64,000 nt of DNA from Algoriphagus lacus. Lineage in GTDB: Bacteria > Bacteroidota > Bacteroidia > Cytophagales > Cyclobacteriaceae. Below are positions 8,901 through 17,781 of the stretch, piece by piece. The translations under genes and the position numbers were made by a program. Every line of letters starts with the position of its first letter. Position 1 is the stretch's first letter. The stretch spans positions 186,001 through 250,000 of the forward strand of contig NZ_QXML01000001.1 in NCBI RefSeq assembly GCF_003583985.1. Direction: 5' to 3'. Below the pieces are notes generated by a model. It did not search any database, had not been told where the DNA came from, and was given only the letters and a program-made list of their open reading frames with translations.

Positions 8901-9020
8901 CCAGAGGAGTCTAATCACCACCTTTTCTGCTTCAATTAATTTCAAATTGGCAGACATTCCCTTTTCGAAATTTTCAAAAAGGAAAGGGTAAGGCACTATG
9001 GGTGTAATCTTAAGGAACTG
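8889..9020 (-). pseudogene. C-terminal stump of a protein, possibly an HlyD-type secretion adaptor
   Basis: Reading the reverse strand, 43 sense codons end at a TAA at 8889 and read like a real protein C-terminus, containing ENFEKGMSANLKLIEAEK and ending RLLWKIR. The pattern GMSA followed by a beta strand and a basic C-terminal helix resembles HlyD/MFP-type adaptors, but this is weak. There is no start codon of its own: the frame runs rightward into the 3' end of the kinase/cyclase gene in another frame. It is followed directly by the terminator repeat, as expected for the original gene end. Read as the remnant of a deleted gene. Confidence 0.35.
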
Positions 9021-9043
9021 AAAAATGAATGAAGCGCTTAGAT

Positions 9044-12000
9044 TTAATTTTTTTCTACATAATACATGTCAAGCATCCCGGTATTTTTTGCTTCGATTTT
9101 TCCGCGATACTCGCATTTGAAAAAGTCTTTAACCTCATTGTAGGTTACCTCACTGATATTGACTTTGCCAGCCTCACTCGAGGATTCCATTCTTGAGGCA
9201 AGGTTGACAGTATTGCCCCAGATATCGTACACAAATTTCTTTGTGCCAACTACTCCTGATACAACCGGTCCACTATGAATTCCTATTCGAATGTCGAAAT
9301 AAGGCTTGCCTTCTTTTTGTCGTTTAACTTTTTCCTGCCCAACAAACTCATTGAAATCTAAAGCTGTTCGTACAGCGTCAATAGCATGAGTATTCCTTTC
9401 TACAGGAATACCGGCTGCACACATGTAACTATCTCCTATGGTCTTTATTTTTTCGACCTGATGCAGGGAAATAATTTCATCGAATTTGCTGTAGTAGTGG
9501 TTGATTTCATTGACCAAATCAACGGCATCAAATTTTTCACTGATGGTAGTGAAGTTGACAAAATCTGTAAATATGACACTGATGTTACGATGGTATTTAG
9601 GAAGTGTGGATCCTGTTGATTTTAACTCATCAGCAGTTTCTTTTGGAAGGATGTTGAGGAGCAATCGATCAGATTTTATTTTTTCCTGCTCCAATTCATT
9701 TTTTTGCTTTTCGAGTTCCTCGGTTCTGTCCTTTACTTTTTGTTCCAGATCTTGATAGAAGATTGAGTTCTCAAGTGATACAGCGATTTGACCAGACAAT
9801 AATTTTAAAAATTCCACTCGCTCGACACTGAACACTCCAGAGTAAAGGGTATTGTCAAGGTAAATAACTGCAGAAATTTTGCCCTGATTGAGAATTGGCA
9901 AACAGAGCACTGAGGATGTTTTTTGTTCTTCAAGGATTTGATCATTTGCAAACCTCAGATCATGTTGGATATCGTCAATGACCAAGTTTTCTTTCGTTCT
10001 GATTACATAATTAATGACTGATTCCGGCAGGAATTTATTTTTTTCCAATGGGACTTGGAGGGTTTGATATTCAAATTCCTCCTTCAACGATCCCATTCCT
10101 TCGATCACCCAACTTGTTCCTTTTGGAATGATCAAATAGCCATTTTGAGCGCCGGCATTTTCTATGACTACACCCATCAGTTTCTTGATGAGCTGCTCAA
10201 ATAGTATTTCTCCTGAGATAGCCAATGAGGCCTTCACCAGGGAAGTCAAATCCAATTTGTTGCTGTTTTGCGATTCTTGATACTTCGTGATTGGTGTTTT
10301 GGAAAAGGCGTCAACATATTCCGTTTTGGGAATGAGCGCATACATATTGTCCAGATGGTCAACTTTAGCTATTGCTCCCCATTTCAGGTAAAGTCTTCTA
10401 GCTTCCATCAGATATTTCATTCCGACTGCCCTATCCTGAGGTAAATGAAACTTTCCTGCAGATTCGTTGGCAACTGCTTCTTCCAGCATCAATTTGGAAT
10501 CCTTCCCGGTTTTGATCGCTAGGTCAAATAATGCTGCTGCCTTTTCTTTGTTCCCTTTGATTTGTTGGAGTTCTGCACTTACCAAATACATTTTGGTGTT
10601 ATAATTTTCGGGAGAACTTCTAGCTGCTTTTTCGATCTTGCCTAAGTATTTTTTGGCCTTCAAAATCAGCATTTGCTTTTTTATTCCGGAGTGTTTTTCA
10701 GCCGACTTAAGTTTTGCAATAGCATAGAGAGATTGCATGAATGGGATATGAGGCCAAGCCAATACATTGTCAATTATTTTGAAGCCTTTATCCCCATGCG
10801 CTATTACTTCATCATAATTTCCAAATAGGAAATTCAACAGCATCTTGTTGATGGCAAAGACACATAGGCCTGTATAATCAAAGGATTCTTCTTGTTGTAA
10901 TCGATCAGTATCTTCGTCGTAATATGGCCCGAGAAGGTTGGTTTCAGTCTTGTTGTTTTGAAGAATATAAACTGTTTGCCTGAAAGTATTCAACCAGCGA
11001 AGTCCCAAATCCTGCTTGATTTTAGTCAGGCTGGAGGCATACCCATCCATCTCTGATTTGAGTTGGGTCAGCGGCACATCCATGAAAAATTTGATCACAC
11101 AGTAATTGAATGCTGCATAGGAAGCGAAGAGAAAATCCCCATTTTCAATACCCTTATGATAGCTTAATAAAATTTCCGGAAGGTTATTATGGTAAGGATA
11201 TTTCCAATTCCTGATGAAATTTCCATTTATAAAGTGAGTTTTTGCTAATAAACCCTGAGTTTGAAATTTATCATTAAGGCTGACAGCAAGCTCTCCAAAT
11301 TTCAATCCTTCGTCAAATTCAAACGTACTTCCACACATCACGATTCCATAAGTGGCATATGCAAAAGCTGTGTGTTGATGGTTTCCATACTTGATAGAAA
11401 GGTTGATCTGTTTGAATACGATAAGCGGGAAATAATTCTTTTTGGCGAAATAGGAAGGCTGGGCGATTTCTGAGAGTACTTCCATGATTGCCGCTTCCTT
11501 TTCTTGCGTCATATTTGGCAAAGACCGGAGGGAATCGGCAGAGTGATTTCTAAGCAAATACTTGGTAGCCAGTAGATTGATAATGATATGAAGCGGATTG
11601 GGCTTGGAGGGAAATTTTACTCCCAGTTTTTTCAAGCATTCTATCCCTATATCAAAGGCCTCTTCATTTTTTGTGAGCGAGACGTAAGCTTTGATCTTGA
11701 TAATGTATGCTTTCACCAAGTCACTGATATTTTGAGCATTGGTGAAGATGGAGTCAGTAATTCGACCCATGGATTCGAAATCCCCACTTAAGTAAGCGGT
11801 TTCTCCTCCTTCGTTGTAAACTGACAGGGTGAGGTCATAATTCTTTTTCCAGGCTTCTTCGGGAAGTATAAGCAATCCGCTTGAATAGAAGCCATTGGCT
11901 GGTCCGTAGGATGCAGAAGCCTTTGCTTTTCTACCAGCCAGAAGATTCAGCTCGGCAATTTTCAATTTTTCTGAGTAATCCTCCACCAGACTTGCTCCGT

Positions 12001-14188
12001 TGTTCAGGTTGTAAACGAGGTCAAACAGGTTTTCAGAAATTTTTTCCTCAGACAAATTGTGTAGCATCATTCTGCCGATCTGAAGGTGAACGGCTTTTTT
12101 ATCAGGTTCATCCACCAAAGCATACGCAGCTTGTTGAACTCGGTCATGCAGGAATTTAAACTTGGGGATCTCGTTATCGAGTGATTCTTCCTGATTCATC
12201 CAGGAACCGTTGATGGAGAGAACAAGATCTTCTTCCAAAACAGACAAAAAATCCCTGGAGGTATCGCCCCAGCTTTTGCCATAGATGGCAGACAAAACCT
12301 GAAGATCGAAAATGTTGCCAATACAGGATGCAAGTACGCATAGCCTTTGGGCATTGGCATCAAGCTTTTTTATTTTCCCAATCATGAGATCAATTACATT
12401 GTCTGTAATATCATGTTTCATGATTTCGTTGATCTCCCATTTCCATTCCTTCTTTTCGTAGTTGAAATGGATCAATTTTTCATCATACAGCGATTTTAGA
12501 AACTCACTGGTGAAAAAAGGATTGCCCCCTGTCTTCTTTAGGAGTAATTGGGCCAATGAAGCACACTTGGCAGCGGGTAGATGAAAAGTATCTACCAGTA
12601 GCTGAATCAAATCTTGTGATTCCAACTGTGAAAGGGTAATTTCCTTGAGATGGCTAAAATCGGGCTTTAACTTTTTGACCAAATTTTGAAGCGGATGTGT
12701 GATGTCTACTTGGTTACCCCGGAAAGTGCCAATCAGCAAAAAATGAGAGGTTTCCTGATCCGTCAGCATATTGTAAATCAAGTCCAGCGTGGGTAAGTCA
12801 GCCCAATGAATGTCATCCAGAAAGATGACTAGTGGGTGTTCTGGTTTTGCAAATAGCTGGATAAAGGAGACAAAGGCCAATGTAGCTCTGTTCTTGGCTT
12901 CTTGTGGAGGCAAAGCGATAACCTGAGCTTGCTTTCCAACTATCAATTCCAATTCAGGAATGATTTCAATGAGGAGTTGGACATTAGGACCCAGTGCGGA
13001 AAGAATTTTTTCCTTCCACTCTTCGACTTTTTTGTCCGGCTCGGCCAGGATCCGTTTGATCAAACCTCTAAAGGCGGAAATTCCGGCACTATAAGGGATG
13101 TTCCTCTGAAATTGATCAAATTTTCCCTCAGCAAAAAAGCCTCCTGCTGAAATGATGTCCTGCGCAATTTCGTGCACCAAGGCAGATTTGCCTATCCCGG
13201 AGTAGCCCGAGATCAGGACAAAAGAGCTCCCACCAATACATGTATTTCGAAATTCAGAACGAATCTCTTCAAGTTCTTTTTCTCTTCCGTATAACTTTTG
13301 TGGAATACTAAAAATATCCGATTGATCATGCAGTCCTAATTCAAAATCTGAAATCCCCCCCTTTTCATTCAGAAGAAAGAGACAATTTTCCAAATCTGCG
13401 ATCAGACCACTGGCGGAGTGATACCGCTGATCGGAGGATTTTTCCAACAATTTCATAATGATATTCCCAATCATTTTGGGAATTCGATTATCAATGAGGG
13501 AAGGATGGTCCGGAAGCTTTGCAATGTGTGCATGGATCAGTTCGATTGGATCAGCTGTCTCAAAGGGATACTTACCTGTAAACATCCAATAGAATAGAAC
13601 CCCCATTGAATAGAAATCTGTTCGATAGTCCAGTAACCTGTTGATTCGACCAGTCTGTTCCGGGGAAATAAAATGAAGATCCCCAACTATTTCTTTGTGG
13701 TCGAAGAGTTCGGTTCTTTCCTGACTTAACAGCATGGATACGCTGAGATCCAAAAGCTTGATTTCGGAGGTTTCTTCCCCGATCAAAAAGGTACTGGAAT
13801 TGATGTTTTTGTGGATGATCTTACGCTGATGGAGGACTCCAATGATCGTGGCGATTTCTATGCAAAGGCTGAGATTGGTGTTGATGGAAGGTCTTTTTTT
13901 CTTGATTCCTTCACTCAGGACTACTCCTTGAAAATCTTCCATTACCAAGGCTAAACCATGCCTTGAATCCACCATTTCCAACATTTTGACCAAACCTGGA
14001 ATCTGGATTTTCGAGGAAATATCGAACTCTCGTTCAAATTTTCTAAACGAAGAAAGCTCTTGAAATTCTACCGGGACTAGTTTGAGAATGACAGGCAATC
14101 CATCATGAGTTCGGATTCCTCGGGAGATTATCATTCGGCCATTATCCGAAAGGCACTCATTAATGGTAAATCCTGGAAACGCTTTCAT
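9044..14188 (-). CDS. Kinase-like / STAND ATPase / GAF / class III adenylate cyclase multidomain protein
   Basis: A 1,714-residue signalling protein, started at the ATG 14188 (an in-frame TTG precedes it). Order: protein-kinase fold (about 1-270), AAA_16/STAND ATPase (about 295-560; Walker A GYSGIGKS at 328-335, Walker B LVIFLDDIHW), a long helical TPR-like region (about 640-1230), GAF domain (about 1320-1475), coiled coil, and adenylate cyclase domain (about 1530-1714). The kinase Lys36 (VILKLVP) and the DFG-type Asp147 (LLDLS) are kept. The HRD motif, however, reads HKN, with Asn128 replacing the catalytic Asp, so it is probably a pseudokinase. The cyclase has FTDF, KTIGDSYM, YDIWGNTVN and SRME, and should be active. 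It follows the lipoxygenase-like gene by 7 bp. Confidence 0.92.
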   Translation of the reverse strand: MKAFPGFTINECLSDNGRMIISRGIRTHDGLPVILKLVPVEFQELSSFRKFEREFDISSKIQIPGLVKMLEMVDSRHGLALVMEDFQGVVLSEGIKKKRPSINTNLSLCIEIATIIGVLHQRKIIHKNINSSTFLIGEETSEIKLLDLSVSMLLSQERTELFDHKEIVGDLHFISPEQTGRINRLLDYRTDFYSMGVLFYWMFTGKYPFETADPIELIHAHIAKLPDHPSLIDNRIPKMIGNIIMKLLEKSSDQRYHSASGLIADLENCLFLLNEKGGISDFELGLHDQSDIFSIPQKLYGREKELEEIRSEFRNTCIGGSSFVLISGYSGIGKSALVHEIAQDIISAGGFFAEGKFDQFQRNIPYSAGISAFRGLIKRILAEPDKKVEEWKEKILSALGPNVQLLIEIIPELELIVGKQAQVIALPPQEAKNRATLAFVSFIQLFAKPEHPLVIFLDDIHWADLPTLDLIYNMLTDQETSHFLLIGTFRGNQVDITHPLQNLVKKLKPDFSHLKEITLSQLESQDLIQLLVDTFHLPAAKCASLAQLLLKKTGGNPFFTSEFLKSLYDEKLIHFNYEKKEWKWEINEIMKHDITDNVIDLMIGKIKKLDANAQRLCVLASCIGNIFDLQVLSAIYGKSWGDTSRDFLSVLEEDLVLSINGSWMNQEESLDNEIPKFKFLHDRVQQAAYALVDEPDKKAVHLQIGRMMLHNLSEEKISENLFDLVYNLNNGASLVEDYSEKLKIAELNLLAGRKAKASASYGPANGFYSSGLLILPEEAWKKNYDLTLSVYNEGGETAYLSGDFESMGRITDSIFTNAQNISDLVKAYIIKIKAYVSLTKNEEAFDIGIECLKKLGVKFPSKPNPLHIIINLLATKYLLRNHSADSLRSLPNMTQEKEAAIMEVLSEIAQPSYFAKKNYFPLIVFKQINLSIKYGNHQHTAFAYATYGIVMCGSTFEFDEGLKFGELAVSLNDKFQTQGLLAKTHFINGNFIRNWKYPYHNNLPEILLSYHKGIENGDFLFASYAAFNYCVIKFFMDVPLTQLKSEMDGYASSLTKIKQDLGLRWLNTFRQTVYILQNNKTETNLLGPYYDEDTDRLQQEESFDYTGLCVFAINKMLLNFLFGNYDEVIAHGDKGFKIIDNVLAWPHIPFMQSLYAIAKLKSAEKHSGIKKQMLILKAKKYLGKIEKAARSSPENYNTKMYLVSAELQQIKGNKEKAAALFDLAIKTGKDSKLMLEEAVANESAGKFHLPQDRAVGMKYLMEARRLYLKWGAIAKVDHLDNMYALIPKTEYVDAFSKTPITKYQESQNSNKLDLTSLVKASLAISGEILFEQLIKKLMGVVIENAGAQNGYLIIPKGTSWVIEGMGSLKEEFEYQTLQVPLEKNKFLPESVINYVIRTKENLVIDDIQHDLRFANDQILEEQKTSSVLCLPILNQGKISAVIYLDNTLYSGVFSVERVEFLKLLSGQIAVSLENSIFYQDLEQKVKDRTEELEKQKNELEQEKIKSDRLLLNILPKETADELKSTGSTLPKYHRNISVIFTDFVNFTTISEKFDAVDLVNEINHYYSKFDEIISLHQVEKIKTIGDSYMCAAGIPVERNTHAIDAVRTALDFNEFVGQEKVKRQKEGKPYFDIRIGIHSGPVVSGVVGTKKFVYDIWGNTVNLASRMESSSEAGKVNISEVTYNEVKDFFKCEYRGKIEAKNTGMLDMYYVEKN

Positions 14189-14195
14189 CAACGAT

Positions 14196-15713
14196 TTAAT
14201 ATTGTATGCTTCTTGAAATCTGATCTAGTGGAATGTAATTATAGACTGTCAATTCCTTTTCGGTCTTTTGCAGATCTTTCAGGAAGTAAATATTTAATTC
14301 TCGAAGCGTCTGTTCAGTTGGCTTATTGAAATTGTAAACTGTATCCTTCAGTAGCGTGACATTGCGAGGTGCAAAGAACATTTTCCGTTCGAAGTGATGT
14401 CTGAAAATATCTCCCCAATGAATGATTCCTTTGCGGTCAAAGGGAGGGATATCCTTGGAATCTGGCGGCGGCACTCTCAACCGGAGTGGTGCCACATTGA
14501 TGTCAATCAGACTGAAATCATAATGATCTGCTGCATGGCCTACGGATAGATCCCAGATGATATTGGCAATTACCTTCGAAAGAAGTGATTTCTCACCGCT
14601 CTCGGCGTGCTTTTTGAACTTTGCATCTCCATTATGATCCAGATAGAAAAACTCTTTTCCTGAAGGAAATTCCGGGACCCAAGTTTTAACATAGTCCGCC
14701 CAAATCATGATGTCGGTGTATTCATCAGGAGGGATTTGTTCTACTACTTTGTGTACAAAATCAAAGATCGTATCATAATAGGCCATCAGGAAAGTCCCAT
14801 AATCCGAATGATAGGTATCAGGCACGATTTGGAACTTATACTTGGGATAAGAGGGATTCCCTTCTATTCCATTATACCCATATAAAAACATTCCCGCGAG
14901 TCCCCCTTCAGGTGCAGGAAATGCTGCAAAAGGTAATTTCTGGTTATTGACAATAGGAGAGGTAGGAGAGTTCAGAACTGAATAATTCAATTCCAGAGTA
15001 AGATCTAAGTGGGGTTTTAGAAGTCGCAATAGCACGCTGTCTTTAGGCAGGCAGGTTTTTGAAACGGCATTGATACTATCATAGGGAAAATGCAAATTGG
15101 CATGTGCCGAGGAGGAAATTCGGATAGCCGCCCCTTGCAAAACAAAGTATTTAGCCAATTCCCAAGCATTCCCGTCTTTTGGTTCCAGCATCAATGGAGT
15201 GTCAGGGAAATAGATAGCTACTACTTTTCTTTTTCCATCTACCAAATCTCCCTTAAATAAGGTGATCGTAGGGGCGGTGAAAATCCCCGGAAAAGAAAGA
15301 CAGTGCTCCAATAAAGTAAAGTCTGAAACAAAAAATTTCTCGTTAGGTTCGGCATCCAAAAACTCCTTGAAAATCTTCAGTTTCTCGTTTTCGGGGTACT
15401 TTTCCCGTTCATTCAATTCGTTTGAGATAAATTTGCTGAAAGAAGAATGAGTAAGTAATTCTTCGAATTCCGCATCAGAAACAGGCTTTAAGCCTCGATT
15501 TTGAAAGGCATATTTCATCGAAACAGGCCAATAGGTAAGGAAGGTGATTTTGTAGTGAATGCCGATTGTCCAGTTCCATTTTTTCACCTCATCTTTCGGG
15601 ACATGAACTACCCCGGGAGCGAAACCAAAAGGATGTGAGGGTTGAGGCTGTGGCCAAGGGCCTTTTCTGTCATAATAGTAATTAGAGGAAGGTTTAACTC
15701 TTGGCAAGCTCAT
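14196..15713 (-). CDS. Lipoxygenase-fold protein with a degenerate iron site
   Basis: A 505-residue protein, shorter than most lipoxygenases and without the PLAT barrel. Family signs: a strand block TITLFKGDLVDGKRKVVAIY (about 149-168), the central-helix start WELAK (184-188), LLRLLKPHLDLTLELN (228-243) and the late pair HAADH (His393, His397), matching the H-x3-N/H ligand pair. Aligned to soybean LOX-1, the first ligand His (499) falls on Ile199. His204 matches His504, and the next conserved His is displaced (His208). The final Ile ligand is also not terminal (the protein ends RSIQY). It may therefore bind fatty acid without normal dioxygenase activity. It is first in an operon with the pseudokinase/cyclase gene. 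The family call rests on visual alignment. Confidence 0.72.
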   Translation of the reverse strand: MSLPRVKPSSNYYYDRKGPWPQPQPSHPFGFAPGVVHVPKDEVKKWNWTIGIHYKITFLTYWPVSMKYAFQNRGLKPVSDAEFEELLTHSSFSKFISNELNEREKYPENEKLKIFKEFLDAEPNEKFFVSDFTLLEHCLSFPGIFTAPTITLFKGDLVDGKRKVVAIYFPDTPLMLEPKDGNAWELAKYFVLQGAAIRISSSAHANLHFPYDSINAVSKTCLPKDSVLLRLLKPHLDLTLELNYSVLNSPTSPIVNNQKLPFAAFPAPEGGLAGMFLYGYNGIEGNPSYPKYKFQIVPDTYHSDYGTFLMAYYDTIFDFVHKVVEQIPPDEYTDIMIWADYVKTWVPEFPSGKEFFYLDHNGDAKFKKHAESGEKSLLSKVIANIIWDLSVGHAADHYDFSLIDINVAPLRLRVPPPDSKDIPPFDRKGIIHWGDIFRHHFERKMFFAPRNVTLLKDTVYNFNKPTEQTLRELNIYFLKDLQKTEKELTVYNYIPLDQISRSIQY

Positions 15714-16151
15714 AAGGAATGGGGTTCGGTGATTATTCTAAATATAAGCTTATTTTTTGAAAGGTATTTTTGGGGAATTTTCCCTGTTAATTTCAAATGC
15801 TAATCCTTCTGAAGCTTTCTTCACAATTCAATTCTGATCGAAGTATTGATAGATTTTGAATTCCTCCTAAAGGAAAAAACACTTACAATATTTTGGGGAT
15901 AAGATTTTATTGCCCTTTTTCAAAAGTTAAAACGAACCAATAATTATAAGAAATATTGCTTTTGGTAAAGTCAAATCAAGTACTTATTAAAATATCCCAG
16001 CGAGGACGAATGCCCTATTATTTTGACCGAAACACTTGATCTATTTTTCGTAGAAAAGTGAAAGACCAGCATTTTTTGTCGGGGCCTATACCGGTTATTT
16101 ATGGGGTCTATAAGTGTATTCCTGACGTTAACCAAAAAGAAAAATACCTTT
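15714..16151. other. AT-rich intergenic region upstream of the lipoxygenase-like gene
   Basis: No coding frame of substance on either strand. It must contain the promoter of the lipoxygenase-like operon. A TATATTTA -7-like box at 15739-15746 (minus strand) is the best candidate, but no TTG lies at the expected distance. The right end joins the second copy of the dispersed terminator repeat. Confidence 0.45.
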
Positions 16152-16227
16152 GGGAAAAACAGAATGGGGACGGACTTTCAATCCGTCCCCGTTTTTTTGA
16201 TGAGGATTGGAGGAGTTAGCGGATTTT
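16152..16227. repeat. Dispersed terminator-containing repeat, copy 2
   Basis: The near-identical partner of 8824-8900, in the same orientation and 7.3 kb away. Differences are a T for C at the stem base, one T fewer in the run, and small changes before TTAGCGGATTTT. Here the right end merges with a short DUF6090 gene relic instead of the adaptor-like stump seen at copy 1. Confidence 0.75.
16165..16198. terminator. Intrinsic terminator at the end of the DUF6090 array
   Basis: A 10-bp stem (GGGGACGGA / TCCGTCCCC plus a T-G pair, loop CTTTCAA). On the minus strand, the direction of the array, the stem is followed by a T-rich stretch (CTGTTTTTCCC). On the plus strand it is followed by seven T. 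It probably ends transcription of the array, whose last intact gene stops at 16249. Confidence 0.75.
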
Positions 16228-16245
16228 TCGGAAGAAGGGTATCAT
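16216..16245 (-). pseudogene. Nine-codon relic of a DUF6090 gene start
   Basis: Three bases after the stop of the 16249 gene comes ATG and the codons MIPFFRKIR, then TAA. The intact neighbours start MISFFRKIRQ, so this looks like the 5' end of a further tandem copy whose body was deleted, bringing in the stop codon and terminator of an unrelated gene end. Confidence 0.5.
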
Positions 16246-16248
16246 GGT

Positions 16249-16980
16249 CTATTCTTTGAGATTTGCAAGGTGCCGGTCAATTTGCGCGATTAATCCCACC
16301 ACGGTTTTCTGAATTTCCTCATACTGATCTTGCTGGAACTTCCGGATAAACAGGTTCATTTTGAGCACTTCGTTAAACTCTCTGTTTCTCAAAAGCGCTT
16401 CATAATCTTCGGGGCTTGCCGATACCCAAATCTCATCCATGGTTATGTTTTCGAGAACCATTGGATAGAAATAATTCCATTGGTATCCATCGTCTAGGTC
16501 CTTTTCGGTATTCTCAAGGTAGACGTATCGGGTGGAATAGAGGTAGGAAATCCGATTGCGAAGGGAGTCATCGGAAATCAGATCAAGACCTACAGATTTT
16601 AGGTTTTCCCAGGAGGCGGTGTTTTCTGACAATTGGAAATTGCCGAAAATACTCCCGAAATATGGTTTCAGGGAATCATGGTATGGTTTTTTCTCACTTA
16701 GAGCGGAAAGGATGACTTCATTGGAGGTAATTCTTTTTTGGTTTCCACTGATATTAAACTCCAAATCCAACAGGTCGCTTTGGAGATTGCTTTTCATCTC
16801 ACTCAATAAAATAGCTTCTTTTACTCTCAACTTGCTCGATTCGTTGGTATTATTGATTTGGAGGGCAATCAGAATCCCAATCACAACAAGGAAGATTTCC
16901 CCAATCGCATAGACCAGATATCGGGTGACCCGGTTTTGAGAGAGGAGCTGTTGGCGGATTTTCCGGAAGAACGAGATCAT
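16249..16980 (-). CDS. DUF6090 family single-pass membrane protein (subfamily A)
   Basis: 243 residues. The N-terminus is MISFFRKIRQQLLSQNRVTR, then a hydrophobic segment at about 23-42 (YAIGEIFLVVIGILIALQIN), then a charged helical domain to the end. The basic amphipathic start before the membrane span and the NxNE motif after it define the DUF6090 type; function is unknown. The expected topology is N-terminus inside and C-terminal domain in the periplasm. The gene follows the 16984 gene by 3 bp and is the last intact member of the array. Its C-terminal domain has diverged far more than its first 45 residues from the paralogues. Confidence 0.88.
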   Translation of the reverse strand: MISFFRKIRQQLLSQNRVTRYLVYAIGEIFLVVIGILIALQINNTNESSKLRVKEAILLSEMKSNLQSDLLDLEFNISGNQKRITSNEVILSALSEKKPYHDSLKPYFGSIFGNFQLSENTASWENLKSVGLDLISDDSLRNRISYLYSTRYVYLENTEKDLDDGYQWNYFYPMVLENITMDEIWVSASPEDYEALLRNREFNEVLKMNLFIRKFQQDQYEEIQKTVVGLIAQIDRHLANLKE

Positions 16981-16983
16981 CGC

Positions 16984-17751
16984 TTAGCGGTTTAGTTGGG
17001 CTTCAATTCTATCCAGTAATTGTTCTGTAGACACCTTCATGGTTTTCAGTTCTTCAATCAAATTTCTACCGTTGAGAAGGCATAGTGAAAAACCATTTTT
17101 GTAGGTAGGATCGCTAAGGAGTTTTTCAATCACCTCGGGTGAGGTTGGCTTCGCTGAGGTTTGTGTGTCCCTATCTACAAATTTGATGTAATCTTTATAG
17201 GCCTGTCCCACATCCCCTGTTCGGAAGTAGGGTCCATAAAGATATTCTTGATAGTCATAGCGCATGTGTTCCTGACTGCCATCGATCTTATCATAGTTGA
17301 GTTCCATTCGCATTAGCTCACTTTTCAGACTGTCGTCAGAAAGTATCCCCAGGCTTCCTGAACTGATCATCTCTCGTATGGTACTGTTGTTGCGAATGAA
17401 AGGTTCCCAGTTCAACACCTCCATGGTGTGAAAATTTAAGGAGTCCGAACCTGAAATGGGAGCACCTTCAAAGTAGCTGATCATCACTTCTGCAGAGCTT
17501 GAGGCTCTGGTGTATCGGTCGATGCTACGGTCCAGTTCTGTTATGTTGAGTAGCAGGTCTGATTTCAATCCGTGTAAGAAGGCCCTTTCACGAGCCTTTT
17601 TGATTTGAGCCTCACGGTAGTTGTTTACTTGCAAGGCAATCAGAATCCCGATTACAACCAAAATAATCTCCCCAATCGCATAGACCAGATATCGGGTGAC
17701 CCGGTTTTGTTGAAGAAGGGATTGGCGGATTTTTCTGAATATTGTGACCAT
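16984..17751 (-). CDS. DUF6090 family single-pass membrane protein (subfamily A)
   Basis: 255 residues from the ATG at 17751 (an in-frame start at 17781 would add ten residues that paralogues lack). It begins MVTIFRKIRQSLLQQN, with the membrane span at about 23-42 and then NNYREAQ. The C-terminal domain carries the recurrent subfamily pattern of a Ser-Gly turn followed by LGILSDDSL, near residue 120. The gene lies 3 bp upstream of the 16249 gene and is separated from the molybdenum hydroxylase genes by 263 bp that include a gene stump. Confidence 0.86.
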   Translation of the reverse strand: MVTIFRKIRQSLLQQNRVTRYLVYAIGEIILVVIGILIALQVNNYREAQIKKARERAFLHGLKSDLLLNITELDRSIDRYTRASSSAEVMISYFEGAPISGSDSLNFHTMEVLNWEPFIRNNSTIREMISSGSLGILSDDSLKSELMRMELNYDKIDGSQEHMRYDYQEYLYGPYFRTGDVGQAYKDYIKFVDRDTQTSAKPTSPEVIEKLLSDPTYKNGFSLCLLNGRNLIEELKTMKVSTEQLLDRIEAQLNR

Positions 17752-17781
17752 GGCCTGTTTAAAATTTAAGAAATAATCCAC

